DNA of 64,000 bases, from contig NZ_BCYR01000013.1 of assembly GCF_001598295.1 (NCBI RefSeq), forward strand, positions 49,893-113,892, read 5' to 3'. Position numbers and translations under genes: made by a program. The notes beneath the pieces are model-generated. The model searched no databases, was not told the origin of the DNA, and worked only from the letters and a program-made list of their open reading frames with translations. The DNA is from Klebsiella ornithinolytica NBRC 105727 = ATCC 31898. Lineage in GTDB: Bacteria; Pseudomonadota; Gammaproteobacteria; Enterobacterales; Enterobacteriaceae. The number at the start of each line of letters is the position of its first letter. Position 1 is the first letter of the stretch. Of the stretch, positions 1 to 7,750 are shown in pieces.

Positions 1-368
1 GTTTTGACACCATTGAACACCTCTATGCCTGGACGCAGTCAGAAACGCGTCGCGAACTGGTTGCGGAAATTGCGCCGCTGCTCAATGAAGGCGATCGCAC
101 GGAAGTGCGGACCGAACCCGCATTCTGGTTCACTCCACCGGCAGCGAATGTACGCCAGCCGCTACGCTGGAAGCAGTTTCTGATGACGCTGCTGGTGATC
201 TTTCCCAGTACTAACCTGGTGCCCTGGCTGACCGGGATGTTCCTTCCCTCGTTGCGGGGAAGCCTGCTGCTGCATTTGATAAATGATGCCTGTGTGGTCG
301 CGCTGGTGGTCTGGTTCTGGATGCCCATCGTGACCCGTCTGTTTGCTGGCTGGTTAAAGAAAAACTGA
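1..368 (+). CDS. C-terminal part of antibiotic-biosynthesis-monooxygenase-like (COG3224) membrane protein
   Basis: The reading frame is open from base 3, so the gene begins outside the window; about 121 residues are visible. A soluble stretch (FDTIEHLYAWTQSETR onward, with FWFTPP near the junction) is followed by two hydrophobic segments, roughly residues 60-82 and 87-115 of the visible part, ending in a short basic tail. This layout resembles COG3224 proteins, a dimeric alpha/beta monooxygenase-like domain fused to a C-terminal membrane hairpin. The enzyme activity of such fusions is not established. The stop lies 24 bases before the amidohydrolase start, so the two may be cotranscribed. The family call rests on recall of a partial sequence. 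Confidence 0.6.
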   Translation, partial: FDTIEHLYAWTQSETRRELVAEIAPLLNEGDRTEVRTEPAFWFTPPAANVRQPLRWKQFLMTLLVIFPSTNLVPWLTGMFLPSLRGSLLLHLINDACVVALVVWFWMPIVTRLFAGWLKKN

Positions 369-392
369 GTCAGCCTCCTGAAGGAGAGCGTT

Positions 393-2261
393 ATGTCGCA
401 AACTGCCACACTGATCCTGACCAACGGCCGAATTCATACCCTCGACCGCACAAACCCGCTGACCGAGGCGATCGCGATCGCCAACGGCAAGATCCTCGCC
501 ACCGGCAGCCGCGATCGGATCATGAGTTTTGCTGCGCAAGGGACGCAGATCGTTGATCTACAAGGCCATACGGTGATCCCCGGCCTGAACGATTCCCACC
601 TGCACCTGATCCGCGGCGGGCTGAATTATAATCTCGAGCTGCGCTGGGAGGGGGTTCCGTCGCTGGCGGACGCGCTGCGCATGCTGAAAGATCAGGCCGA
701 TCGCACGCCGTCTCCGCAATGGGTGCGCGTTGTCGGCGGCTGGAGTGAATTTCAGTTCGCCGAACGGCGCATGCCCACCCTCGAGGAGTTGAACGCGGCG
801 GCGCCGGATACGCCGGTATTTGTTCTCCATCTCTACGATCGCGCGCTGCTGAACCGTGCGGCGCTGAAAGCCGTGGGTTACACCAAAGAGACGCCGGATC
901 CGGCCGGCGGTGAAATCGTGCGCGATAGCCGCGGTAACCCCACCGGGATGCTGATCGCCAAACCTAACGCGATGATTCTCTATGCGACCCTGGCGAAAGG
1001 GCCGAAGCTGCCGCTGGAGCTGCAGGTCAATTCGACGCGCCAGTTTATGCGTGAGCTGAACCGGCTTGGCCTCACCAGCGCGATTGATGCCGGGGGCGGT
1101 TTCCAGAACTACCCGGAAGATTATGAAATTATTGAACAGCTGCATGCGCAAGAGCAGATGACCGTGCGTATTGCCTATAACCTGTTTACCCAGCGGCCAA
1201 AACAGGAGCTGGATGATTTCGAACGCTGGACCGATATGCTGAAACCGGGACAGGGGACCGACTTTTTCCGTGCCAACGGCGCCGGCGAAATGCTGGTCTT
1301 CTCGGCGGCGGATTTTGAAGATTTCCTGCAGCCGCGTCCGGACCTGCCGGAAGGGATGGAAGACGAGCTGGAGCGGGTGGTACGCCATCTGGTGGAACAC
1401 CGCTGGCCGTTCCGCCTGCATGCCACCTATGATGAATCCATCAGCCGGATGCTGGATGTTTTTGAGAAGGTGAACCGCGATATTCCGTTTAACGGCCTGC
1501 ACTGGTTCTTTGACCATGCGGAGACCATTACCGAGCGGAATATTGAACGCGTGAAGGCGCTCGGCGGCGGTATCGCGGTACAGCACCGAATGGCTTTCCA
1601 GGGCGAATATTTTGTCGATCGCTATGGCAAAGAGGCGGTTAAGCATACGCCGCCGGTGGCGAAAATGCTGGCGCTGGATGTGCCGGTGGGACTGGGGACC
1701 GATGCGACGCGTGTCGCGAGCTACAACCCGTGGACCGCGCTCTACTGGTTGGTCTCCGGGCGTACCGTGGGCGGCATGGCGATGTATGACGACAGCAACC
1801 GTCTGCCGCGCGAGGTGGCGCTGGAGCTGTGGACCGCGGGCAGCGCCTGGTTCTCCAGTGAACAAGGTAAAAAAGGGCGTATTGAGAAAGATCAGCTGGC
1901 CGATCTGGTGGTGCTGTCCAAAGACTATTTCAGCGTGCCGGAAGAGGAGATCAAAGGCATTGAGTCGGTGCTGACGGTGGTCGATGGCAAAGTGGTTTAT
2001 GCCGCAGGGCATTTTTCGCCGCTGGCGCCGCCGCCGATTCCTGTTCTGCCGGAGTGGTCTCCGGTGGTCAAGGTGCCGGGCCACTATCGTTCCGCTCCGC
2101 CTGCGGCGGCGAAAATCGGGGCGATAGTCCAGATGCACCAGTGCTGCGGCAGCTGCGGCGTGCACGGTCATCAGCATGATATTGCCCGTCAGTCGTCGGT
2201 GCCGGTATCGGACGAGCAGGCGTTCTGGGGCGTGATGGGCTGTTCCTGCTTTGCGTTTTAG
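393..2261 (+). CDS. YtcJ-like metal-dependent amidohydrolase with Cys/His-rich C-terminal tail
   Basis: A 622-residue amidohydrolase-superfamily protein (amidohydrolase 3 / YtcJ-like). An N-terminal beta-sandwich leads into the metal motif DSHLHL near residue 67. Later come RLHATYDES (near 350), a DHAETI segment and GTDATR (near 435), which supply the His and Asp ligands of the TIM barrel. The start follows an AAGGAGAG ribosome site. The last 42 residues are unusual: MHQCCGSC at 581-588, then His591, 593 and 595, and GCSC at 616-619. This looks like an added metal or redox site, but its role is unknown. The substrate (an amide, imide or formamide) cannot be told. The stop is followed by a strong stem-loop shared with the converging sugar operon. 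Confidence 0.85.
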   Translation: MSQTATLILTNGRIHTLDRTNPLTEAIAIANGKILATGSRDRIMSFAAQGTQIVDLQGHTVIPGLNDSHLHLIRGGLNYNLELRWEGVPSLADALRMLKDQADRTPSPQWVRVVGGWSEFQFAERRMPTLEELNAAAPDTPVFVLHLYDRALLNRAALKAVGYTKETPDPAGGEIVRDSRGNPTGMLIAKPNAMILYATLAKGPKLPLELQVNSTRQFMRELNRLGLTSAIDAGGGFQNYPEDYEIIEQLHAQEQMTVRIAYNLFTQRPKQELDDFERWTDMLKPGQGTDFFRANGAGEMLVFSAADFEDFLQPRPDLPEGMEDELERVVRHLVEHRWPFRLHATYDESISRMLDVFEKVNRDIPFNGLHWFFDHAETITERNIERVKALGGGIAVQHRMAFQGEYFVDRYGKEAVKHTPPVAKMLALDVPVGLGTDATRVASYNPWTALYWLVSGRTVGGMAMYDDSNRLPREVALELWTAGSAWFSSEQGKKGRIEKDQLADLVVLSKDYFSVPEEEIKGIESVLTVVDGKVVYAAGHFSPLAPPPIPVLPEWSPVVKVPGHYRSAPPAAAKIGAIVQMHQCCGSCGVHGHQHDIARQSSVPVSDEQAFWGVMGCSCFAF

Positions 2262-2276
2262 CCTCTGACAGGTTAA

Positions 2277-2310
2277 CGCGCTCCCCCGGCGAGGCCGCCG
2301 GGGGAGCGCG
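2277..2310. terminator. 15-bp perfect stem-loop between converging genes
   Basis: The arms 2277-2291 and 2296-2310 are exact reverse complements around an AGGC loop. It lies between the stop of the amidohydrolase gene and the stop of the opposing aldolase gene. There is no clear T-run on either side, so factor-independent termination is uncertain, but a bidirectional transcription block or mRNA 3'-end protector is likely. Confidence 0.6.
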
Positions 2311-2350
2311 GAGCGCGACCATCTGATGACGCATCAACGATATGCCGGGC

Positions 2351-3211
2351 TTAGCCCCGGTTCTGAGAGCCAAATAGCTGGATCCGACGGGCGACCATCT
2401 CGCGCACGGGCAGCAAGCCTTGGCGGATAACTTTGCGCGGATCGTTAATATCGTGACCGTTATCGGCGGCGAACAGCGCTTTCACGGCTTCGCACCAGGC
2501 GTACATATTCTCGGTGTTGACGTTAATTTTTGCCGTACCGCAGGCAATTGCTTTGCGCATATCGTCGTCAGCAATACCGGTCCCGCCGTGAAGTACCAGC
2601 GGTACTTTAACAAGCTCTGATATGGCTTTCATTTCGGCAAAGCCGAGTTTAGCCTTCCCTTTATAAAGCCCGTGCGTAGAACCGAGCGCTGCCGCGAGGC
2701 AGTCTACCTGCGTTTCGCTGACCAGGGTAAAGCACTCCTGCGGATCGGCATAGATAACCTCAGAATTCACGATGCCATCTTCACTGCCGGCAATGGTTCC
2801 CAGCTCGGCTTCAACGGAGATGCCTCTGCTGTGCGCCAGGTCGACCAGATGGCGGGTGATCGCCAGGTTTTCCGCAAACGGCAAATGGGAGCCATCAAAC
2901 ATAATCGAGCTAAAGCCGGCTTCAATGGCCGCTTCGCAGGCCTCGCGCGTGGTCCCGTGATCGAGATGCAATGCGACAGGAATATCAATCTGTAGATAGT
3001 CCATCGCATTGACCACGATGTCATGAATGCATTTCAGGCCCAGCATATGTTTTACCGTACCGCCGGAGACCCCCAAAATAATGGGTGAGCGGAGCTGTTG
3101 CCCGGTACTTAATACGGCGCCAACCCATTCCAGATTATTAATATTGAACTGCCCTACGGCATAACCGTCCCGTAGGGCATGCTGAAGCATGTCCTTCATA
3201 GAAACTAACAT
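2351..3211 (-). CDS. Class II fructose-bisphosphate/tagatose-bisphosphate-type aldolase
   Basis: A 286-residue zinc aldolase of the FbaA/GatY/KbaY family. Visible motifs are HLDHG (82-86, catalytic Asp84 and zinc ligand His85), GSTHG with His180, and LVLHGGTG with His208. Family members cleave ketose-1,6-bisphosphates or related sugar phosphates to DHAP and an aldehyde. ATG at 3211 is chosen over the GTG at 3217 because GAGGTG sits just upstream of that ATG and contains the GTG. It is the last gene of the kinase-PTS operon, so it most likely cleaves the doubly phosphorylated sugar made by the upstream gene products. The exact substrate is unknown; GatY/KbaY-type tagatose-1,6-bisphosphate is one possibility. 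Confidence 0.88.
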   Translation of the reverse strand: MLVSMKDMLQHALRDGYAVGQFNINNLEWVGAVLSTGQQLRSPIILGVSGGTVKHMLGLKCIHDIVVNAMDYLQIDIPVALHLDHGTTREACEAAIEAGFSSIMFDGSHLPFAENLAITRHLVDLAHSRGISVEAELGTIAGSEDGIVNSEVIYADPQECFTLVSETQVDCLAAALGSTHGLYKGKAKLGFAEMKAISELVKVPLVLHGGTGIADDDMRKAIACGTAKINVNTENMYAWCEAVKALFAADNGHDINDPRKVIRQGLLPVREMVARRIQLFGSQNRG

Positions 3212-3228
3212 AATCACCTCGGAATCAA

Positions 3229-4191
3229 TTATTCATCAAAATACTGCGTTAAGTTTCTTTCGTAGCTGTTTAATGCATTATGAACAACGGCAAGATCCGG
3301 CATGGATTCACGAACACCTTTTTTCTCAATAGAGATTGCGGCGGTCAGGCTGGCAAAAAGAATAATATTATCGATATGCCATGAATAATGAACGCCGTAA
3401 GTGAAAGCACCATGAAAAACATCGCCGGCGCCGGTCGTATCGACGGCCTGACATTGCCAGGCGGGAACAATGTGCAGCATCCCGCTCTTTAAAAAGGCAC
3501 AGCCTTTTTCTCCAAGAGTAATAAAAGCCTCACCCCGGCAGATTTTATTCAGTTCGAGAAGGGCTGTTTTTAGCTCTTTCTCAGTGCTCAGCGCGCGGTA
3601 GCTCATATAGTCTCTGGCGAAATGTTCGCTGACGACGAAATAATCAGTCCAGGCCGCCAGTTTGATATTACTGGCACGTAATGAGCCGCCATCCATGACC
3701 ACACGGGCCGCGGGGAGTTTTTTAATTAAATACTCGCTGATTTCCGCTTCATGACCATCAATTAACAGGGTCACCGGTTCTTCTGAAGCAATAAGGCGCT
3801 GTGCGAGATCGTCAAGTTTCAGTTTTTGATCGTAGGTCAACGAAGGTGGCGTTTGCATTTTACGGGTAATAATGGTTCGCGAGCCCGTTAAACGGTTAAC
3901 CAGCACCGATGCCAGCGGGGTGATCATCTCATCGGAAAAGACGATGTGGCTGGTATCGACTCCGGCCTGAGCAAATTCATCGACGATACGCTGACCGTAA
4001 ATATCCGCATTGAGATGACCGATGTAATAGACATCCTCGCCCCATAATCCCAGCAGCCATGCGGCATTTGCCGCCGGACCGCCGCCGCTTTCAATAAAGT
4101 CGTGGCAGAAGTTTTTGGTGTTTTCCTGCGGCCACTCATTCAGAAAGAAGAACTGATCAAAACATGAAAATCCTATGGACAATATAGCCAT
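3229..4191 (-). CDS. PfkB-family carbohydrate kinase
   Basis: A 320-residue ribokinase/PfkB-family kinase. The N-terminal substrate region includes GGGPAANAA (36-44). The C-terminal signature DTTGAGD (251-257) carries the anion hole and the catalytic Asp257. Family members use ATP to phosphorylate a sugar or sugar phosphate. It stands between the IIC gene and the aldolase gene in the same direction (62 bases after IIC, 17 bases before the aldolase start). This suggests a PTS-delivered sugar phosphate receives a second phosphate here before cleavage, as in tagatose-6-phosphate catabolism. The substrate is unproven. A GGAG-like site precedes the ATG. Confidence 0.88.
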   Translation of the reverse strand: MAILSIGFSCFDQFFFLNEWPQENTKNFCHDFIESGGGPAANAAWLLGLWGEDVYYIGHLNADIYGQRIVDEFAQAGVDTSHIVFSDEMITPLASVLVNRLTGSRTIITRKMQTPPSLTYDQKLKLDDLAQRLIASEEPVTLLIDGHEAEISEYLIKKLPAARVVMDGGSLRASNIKLAAWTDYFVVSEHFARDYMSYRALSTEKELKTALLELNKICRGEAFITLGEKGCAFLKSGMLHIVPAWQCQAVDTTGAGDVFHGAFTYGVHYSWHIDNIILFASLTAAISIEKKGVRESMPDLAVVHNALNSYERNLTQYFDE

Positions 4192-4253
4192 AACTACTCC
4201 TGATAATGTCGTCAGCTGCGGGAAGAATGCTTCCCGCAGGGAAAAATGAAACC

Positions 4254-5645
4254 CTATTCATTTTTCTTATTCGCCGTGAGCGCTTCGTAGCTGAGCGTAT
4301 CTCCTACCACGCGCACTGAGCGGAAGCAGAAAGGCACCAGCAGAGCGATGAGCAGGGCGAGGCAAATCAAATAGATGGTTATCTGGCCAAACTGGGTAAA
4401 CGCATTACCGATAATGATGCCCCATACCGCGAAATCGAAATCGGCAAAGGTGCTGTTCTCAAAGCCCAGGCTGCCTAAAGCCGGGAGCAACATCGCCGGC
4501 AGGAAGGCGAGGAAGATGCCGCCAATGAACGAGGCAATGACGCAGCCGCGCTTGCCGCCCAGCTTGTCGGCGAAGACGCCGGAGGTCCCGCCGCAGAAGA
4601 AATGCGGCACCATGCCGGGAATGATTAGCGCCATGCCGAAGGCGCCCAGCAGCAGCATTCCCACCAGACCACCGATAAAGGAGCTGATAAAACCGACGAC
4701 CACCGCCGTTGGACTAAACGTAAAGAACACCGCGCAGTCTACGGCCGGAATCGAATCGGGAATCAGCTTCTGGCTAATCCCCTGGAATGCCGGTACCAGA
4801 TCGCCAAGGATCAGACGCACGCCGTTGTAGACGATGGCGACGCCGACGGCAAACTGCAGCCCGGTCAGGATAGAGAAGATCAGCATGTTCTGATCCGTGA
4901 TTGTCCGCAGGTATTCGGTGCCGGCCACGGCGCTACAGACAAAGTAGATAACGAACATCACGATCCCGGTAGTGACCGTGGTATCGCGCAGAAAGCCCCA
5001 TTTTTCAGAGATTTCGGTATCGGCGAAAGAGTTCGCCGGGTTGCCGGTTTTGCTGGCGATCCACGCCGAGATGTAATACCCCAGAGAGCCAAAATGCCCC
5101 ATCGCAATGCCGCCATCTTCGGTGACCTGCTTGGTATAGCGCTGACCGATTGCCGGGGAGATCGCCGACCAGGAGCCGAGTAAGAACCCGCCAATCAGTA
5201 CCAGCATCCAGCCGCGGAATTCTGCCGCCTGCAGTACCGCAGAGAACAGACAGGCGAGGAAGAATGAGTGGTGACCGGTAAGGAAGATATATTTATACTT
5301 AGTGCAGCGAGCAATAAGCAGGTTAAAAATAAAACCTAACAGCAATATACTCATGGTTTCAACACCCAGTACCTTCTGGGCGACGGAAACAATAGCCTCG
5401 TTGTTAGGAATAACGCCACGAATATTAAATCCGGCTTCGATAATTCCGCCGAGCGGATTGAGGTTGGCAACGATAACCCCTGCACCGGCGCTGAGCATTA
5501 AATAACCGAGGATGGGCTTTAAGGTACCGGTGAGAAGTTTATTTCCGGGGGAACGCAGTGCCACTAAACCGACAAATGCGATAATCCCCATCAGAAATGC
5601 GGGTTGGCTGAATATTTCTGATAAGAATGTAAGTATAGCCTGCAT
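4254..5645 (-). CDS. PTS IIC permease, ascorbate-type (UlaA/SgaT family)
   Basis: A 463-residue, very hydrophobic protein with at least ten predicted membrane segments. Landmarks shared with UlaA as recalled: the LTGHHSFF region (near 122), FQGISQKLIPDSIPAVDCA (near 295) and a PHFFCGGTSGVFADKLGGKRG-like stretch (near 360) matching the UlaA PMFF...IGVFANHFGG segment. It would carry the sugar across the inner membrane while IIB phosphorylates it. The start has AAGGA seven bases upstream. That ribosome site lies immediately beside the end of the 145-bp repeat at 5659-5803, so the repeat separates this gene from IIB. The substrate is unknown: the family includes L-ascorbate but the kinase and aldolase partners point to another sugar or polyol. 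Confidence 0.88.
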   Translation of the reverse strand: MQAILTFLSEIFSQPAFLMGIIAFVGLVALRSPGNKLLTGTLKPILGYLMLSAGAGVIVANLNPLGGIIEAGFNIRGVIPNNEAIVSVAQKVLGVETMSILLLGFIFNLLIARCTKYKYIFLTGHHSFFLACLFSAVLQAAEFRGWMLVLIGGFLLGSWSAISPAIGQRYTKQVTEDGGIAMGHFGSLGYYISAWIASKTGNPANSFADTEISEKWGFLRDTTVTTGIVMFVIYFVCSAVAGTEYLRTITDQNMLIFSILTGLQFAVGVAIVYNGVRLILGDLVPAFQGISQKLIPDSIPAVDCAVFFTFSPTAVVVGFISSFIGGLVGMLLLGAFGMALIIPGMVPHFFCGGTSGVFADKLGGKRGCVIASFIGGIFLAFLPAMLLPALGSLGFENSTFADFDFAVWGIIIGNAFTQFGQITIYLICLALLIALLVPFCFRSVRVVGDTLSYEALTANKKNE

Positions 5646-5658
5646 GATCGTATCCTTA

Positions 5659-5803
5659 GAGCCTATCCCATTAGGCTATTTTATTTGCCATTTTGGCCCT
5701 GGGCAGTGCTCAAAATCCTCACGTACTGCGTGTACGCTCCGGTTTTTCCGCGCTGTCCGTGTCCAAACTGGCTGCAACAATGTACGCCTGCTGGGGTAGG
5801 CTC
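5659..5803. repeat. 145-bp MITE-like inverted-repeat element inside the PTS operon
   Basis: The left end GAGCCTATCCCATTAGGC and the inverted right end GAGCCTACCCCAGCAGGC match at 15 of 18 positions. The element is flanked by TTA on both sides (5656-5658 and 5804-5806), consistent with a 3-bp target duplication. It begins ten bases after the IIB stop and ends one base before the ribosome-site region of IIC. It encodes no transposase; a 95-codon open frame across it is not credible. I recall similar termini in other enterobacterial intergenic repeats, but cannot name the family with certainty. Confidence 0.75.
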
Positions 5804-5813
5804 TTAATAATGA

Positions 5814-6101
5814 TTAAGAATGAGTTGCAGCAATTTTTGTCAGAGCGTCGGTAATATCTTCAGCAATTTTTGCTTTATGTACATAGCTGCGAATAATGGC
5901 GACCTGACAATGCGCAGGGAACTGATTGGCTAATTCTTTGATGGTGATATAGAGATCGGCTTTCTCTCCGACGGCATTAGCAAAATCAACAGAGGCGACG
6001 TCAGCTTTGATCCCTAATTCATCACATATTTTTTTGACATTGCTTGCGGCCATTAATGAACTGCCAATCCCGTTACCACAAACTGTTCTGATAACTAACA
6101 T
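5814..6101 (-). CDS. PTS IIB component, ascorbate/lactose-fold type (UlaB/SgaB-like)
   Basis: A 95-residue cytoplasmic phosphocarrier. The P-loop-like motif CGNGIGSS starts at Cys8, the residue phosphorylated by IIA; it then passes the phosphate to the incoming sugar at IIC. Length and motif are typical of stand-alone UlaB/GatB-type IIB proteins. Its start overlaps the end of the IIA gene by seven bases, indicating translational coupling. The next gene (IIC) is 168 bases away only because of the inserted repeat. Confidence 0.9.
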   Translation of the reverse strand: MLVIRTVCGNGIGSSLMAASNVKKICDELGIKADVASVDFANAVGEKADLYITIKELANQFPAHCQVAIIRSYVHKAKIAEDITDALTKIAATHS

Positions 6102-6550
6102 AATGACGACTCCATTTTATTGTGGATGAAATTGAATACGGCATTGATGTCATGCTCTTCGCGAAGGAACGACACAATATCTGATTCAATCAGTGTGGCG
6201 ATTATCTGGATCATTTTTATATGGTTATCGGCGTCGGCGCCGGCGATACCGATAATGACGCTCACCGGGTCAAACTCTTCGTGACCAAAGTGAAGCGGCT
6301 GGCGGATGGTGATTAAAGAAAAGCCGGTGCGGATGGCCCCCTTTTCGGGGCGCGCGTGGGGCATCGCCAGGCCGCTATCAATAACAATGGCGGGACCAAA
6401 ATCCTTATAGACGTCGAGCATCGCGGTGATGTATTCGGGGCGACAAATTTGCTGGCGGGCCAGTAGCGTCCCGGATAATTCGATAGCCTGACTGGCGCTG
6501 GTAATGTTCTGATCAAGTGCGATTAACCGGCGATCAAAAATGATTTCCAT
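6095..6550 (-). CDS. PTS IIA component, fructose/mannitol type (UlaC/SgaA-like)
   Basis: A 151-residue PTS EIIA type-2 domain. The signature GLAMPHARPEKG places the phosphoryl-accepting His at 65. It takes phosphate from HPr and hands it to IIB. It is the first gene of the operon IIA-IIB-IIC-kinase-aldolase, transcribed leftward. The AT-rich region 6551-6934 upstream is where the promoter must lie. No dedicated regulator gene is adjacent, unlike many PTS operons. Confidence 0.9.
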   Translation of the reverse strand: MEIIFDRRLIALDQNITSASQAIELSGTLLARQQICRPEYITAMLDVYKDFGPAIVIDSGLAMPHARPEKGAIRTGFSLITIRQPLHFGHEEFDPVSVIIGIAGADADNHIKMIQIIATLIESDIVSFLREEHDINAVFNFIHNKMESSLC

Positions 6551-6934
6551 AATCCAATCCTTAACGCATTTATTTTCTGAGTTAAATCATGACGAAATAG
6601 AACACAGGAAATCATGGTTCAGATCACATTTGAATTTTTAAACCTTGAAGTTGATCACAGCGAAATGATTTTTGCGTTATTTTTTTAGGGAAAATAACAT
6701 TTATTATTATGTTAATTATCAATTGGTTATAATTTTGTAGTCAATTATTGAAATAATATCAGGTGGGAAAGATTAAAAATAAGAGCGATTTATTTTTTAG
6801 AAGTGTTTTGCGTATCACAAATATCATGACAGTTTTTTATCAAAGTTTGAGTTTGCTAACAAAAAAAGCCATCTGAAAAGCATGAGGGAGCGGCGACTGC
6901 GCGATAGAGCGCAAAATGTGCTGCGGCAGGAGAT
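6551..6934. other. AT-rich intergenic region upstream of the PTS operon
   Basis: About 380 bases without a credible gene, far more AT-rich than its neighbours, especially 6660-6860. It holds a CRP-like half site (6611-6631) and an imperfect palindrome centred on CAATTG near 6720 (AATTAT...ATAATT), either of which could be an operator for the leftward operon. Low GC could also reflect recent acquisition or a nucleoid-protein (H-NS-type) binding region. Confidence 0.5.
6611..6631. promoter_or_regulatory. Possible CRP site (one good half)
   Basis: AGATCACATTT at 6621-6631 equals the right half of the CRP consensus; the left half (CATGG in place of TGTGA) matches at only two of five core bases. 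It lies 60-80 bases upstream of the IIA start, a plausible place for catabolite control of a PTS operon. Confidence 0.35.
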
Positions 6935-6963
6935 AAAAAAGGCCCGCATGCGCGAGCCTTTTT
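6935..6963. terminator. Bidirectional rho-independent terminator after the peroxiredoxin gene
   Basis: GGCCCGC/GCGAGCC arms around a four-base loop are flanked by A-rich and T-rich tracts on both sides. It lies 16 bases past the stop of the leftward peroxiredoxin gene. Confidence 0.8.
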
Positions 6964-6978
6964 CTGAACATGGGCCGA

Positions 6979-7581
6979 TTACAGGCTGGACACGTTCTCG
7001 GTCAGGTATTTAGCTACGCCTTCCGGAGAAGCGGCCATACCTTCTTTTCCTTTTTCCCACTGTGCCGGGCAAACTTCACCGTGTTCTTCGTGGAACTGCA
7101 GCGCGTCAACCATACGCAGCATTTCGTCGATGTTACGACCCAGCGGCAGGTCGTTAACTACCTGGTGGCGAACTACGCCGTTAGCGTCGATCAGGAACGA
7201 GCCGCGCAGCGCCACGCCTTCGTCCGGGTGTTCGATACCGTAAGCTTTCTGGATTTCACGTTTGATATCAGCAACCATCGCGTATTTAACCGGACCGATA
7301 CCGCCCTGGTCTACCGGGGTGTTACGCCATGCGTTGTGAACGAATTCAGAGTCGAAGGAGACGCCAACGACTTCTACGCCGCGCTTCTGGAATTCTTCAT
7401 AACGTTTGTCAAAAGCGATCAGCTCAGACGGGCAAACGAAGGTGAAGTCCATCGGCCAGAAGAACAGGACGGTTGCTTTACCGTTGGTGTGTTGTTTGAA
7501 GTTGAATTTCTCAACGATTTCGCCGTTACCTAAAACAGCTGCTGCGGTAAAATCCGGAGCCTGACGAGTGACCAGAACCAT
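6979..7581 (-). CDS. tsaA: 2-Cys peroxiredoxin (thiol-specific alkyl hydroperoxide reductase)
   Basis: A 200-residue typical 2-Cys peroxiredoxin (AhpC/Prx1 family) reducing peroxides in the cytoplasm. The peroxidatic cysteine is Cys50 in DFTFVCPSE and the resolving cysteine is Cys171 in GEVCPAQW. The C-terminal tail past Cys171 is that of Prx1-type enzymes. In Salmonella a peroxiredoxin gene called tsaA sits at this place next to acpH, which supports the symbol; E. coli K-12 lacks it there. A promoter and an OxyR-like palindrome lie upstream (7629-7715). It has its own terminator, so it is monocistronic. Confidence 0.9.
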   Translation of the reverse strand: MVLVTRQAPDFTAAAVLGNGEIVEKFNFKQHTNGKATVLFFWPMDFTFVCPSELIAFDKRYEEFQKRGVEVVGVSFDSEFVHNAWRNTPVDQGGIGPVKYAMVADIKREIQKAYGIEHPDEGVALRGSFLIDANGVVRHQVVNDLPLGRNIDEMLRMVDALQFHEEHGEVCPAQWEKGKEGMAASPEGVAKYLTENVSSL

Positions 7582-7628
7582 ATGATTCTCCTGTTAATAA
7601 TAAGGTTAATTGGAACGCAACGCGGGCA

Positions 7629-7657
7629 AGTATAGGGACAGGTTCATGCGAACTCAA
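7629..7657 (-). promoter_or_regulatory. Sigma-70 promoter for the peroxiredoxin gene
   Basis: On the minus strand TTGAGT (7652-7657) and TATACT (7629-7634) are separated by exactly 17 bases, about 40 bases upstream of the start codon. Confidence 0.6.
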
Positions 7658-7678
7658 CGTGACGTTGACAATCAATGA

Positions 7679-7715
7679 GATAGGTTTTGCCTATCAATTT
7701 ATATCGGAAAACGGT
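7679..7715. promoter_or_regulatory. OxyR-like binding site
   Basis: GATAGG-ttttg-CCTATC (7679-7695) is a perfect palindrome matching the ATAGnTnnnAnCTAT half of the OxyR motif except one base. A weaker second half follows (ATATCGG...ACGGT). It lies about 20 bases upstream of the -35 box, the usual place for OxyR activation, and the gene is a peroxide-detoxifying enzyme. Confidence 0.6.
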
Positions 7716-7750
7716 GTTCAGAATAGCCTTTCTGTGAGAAAGCGCAATCT

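Noticed and set aside
558..2177. 539-codon open frame on the minus strand opposite the amidohydrolase gene
   Set aside because: Its translation is rich in Arg, His and Gln with no recognisable domain, as expected from the complement of a GC-rich gene; the plus-strand protein has clear motifs.
5512..5799. 95-codon open frame across the IIC start and the repeat
   Set aside because: Most of it is antisense to IIC or lies within the inverted-repeat element; it is not a gene.
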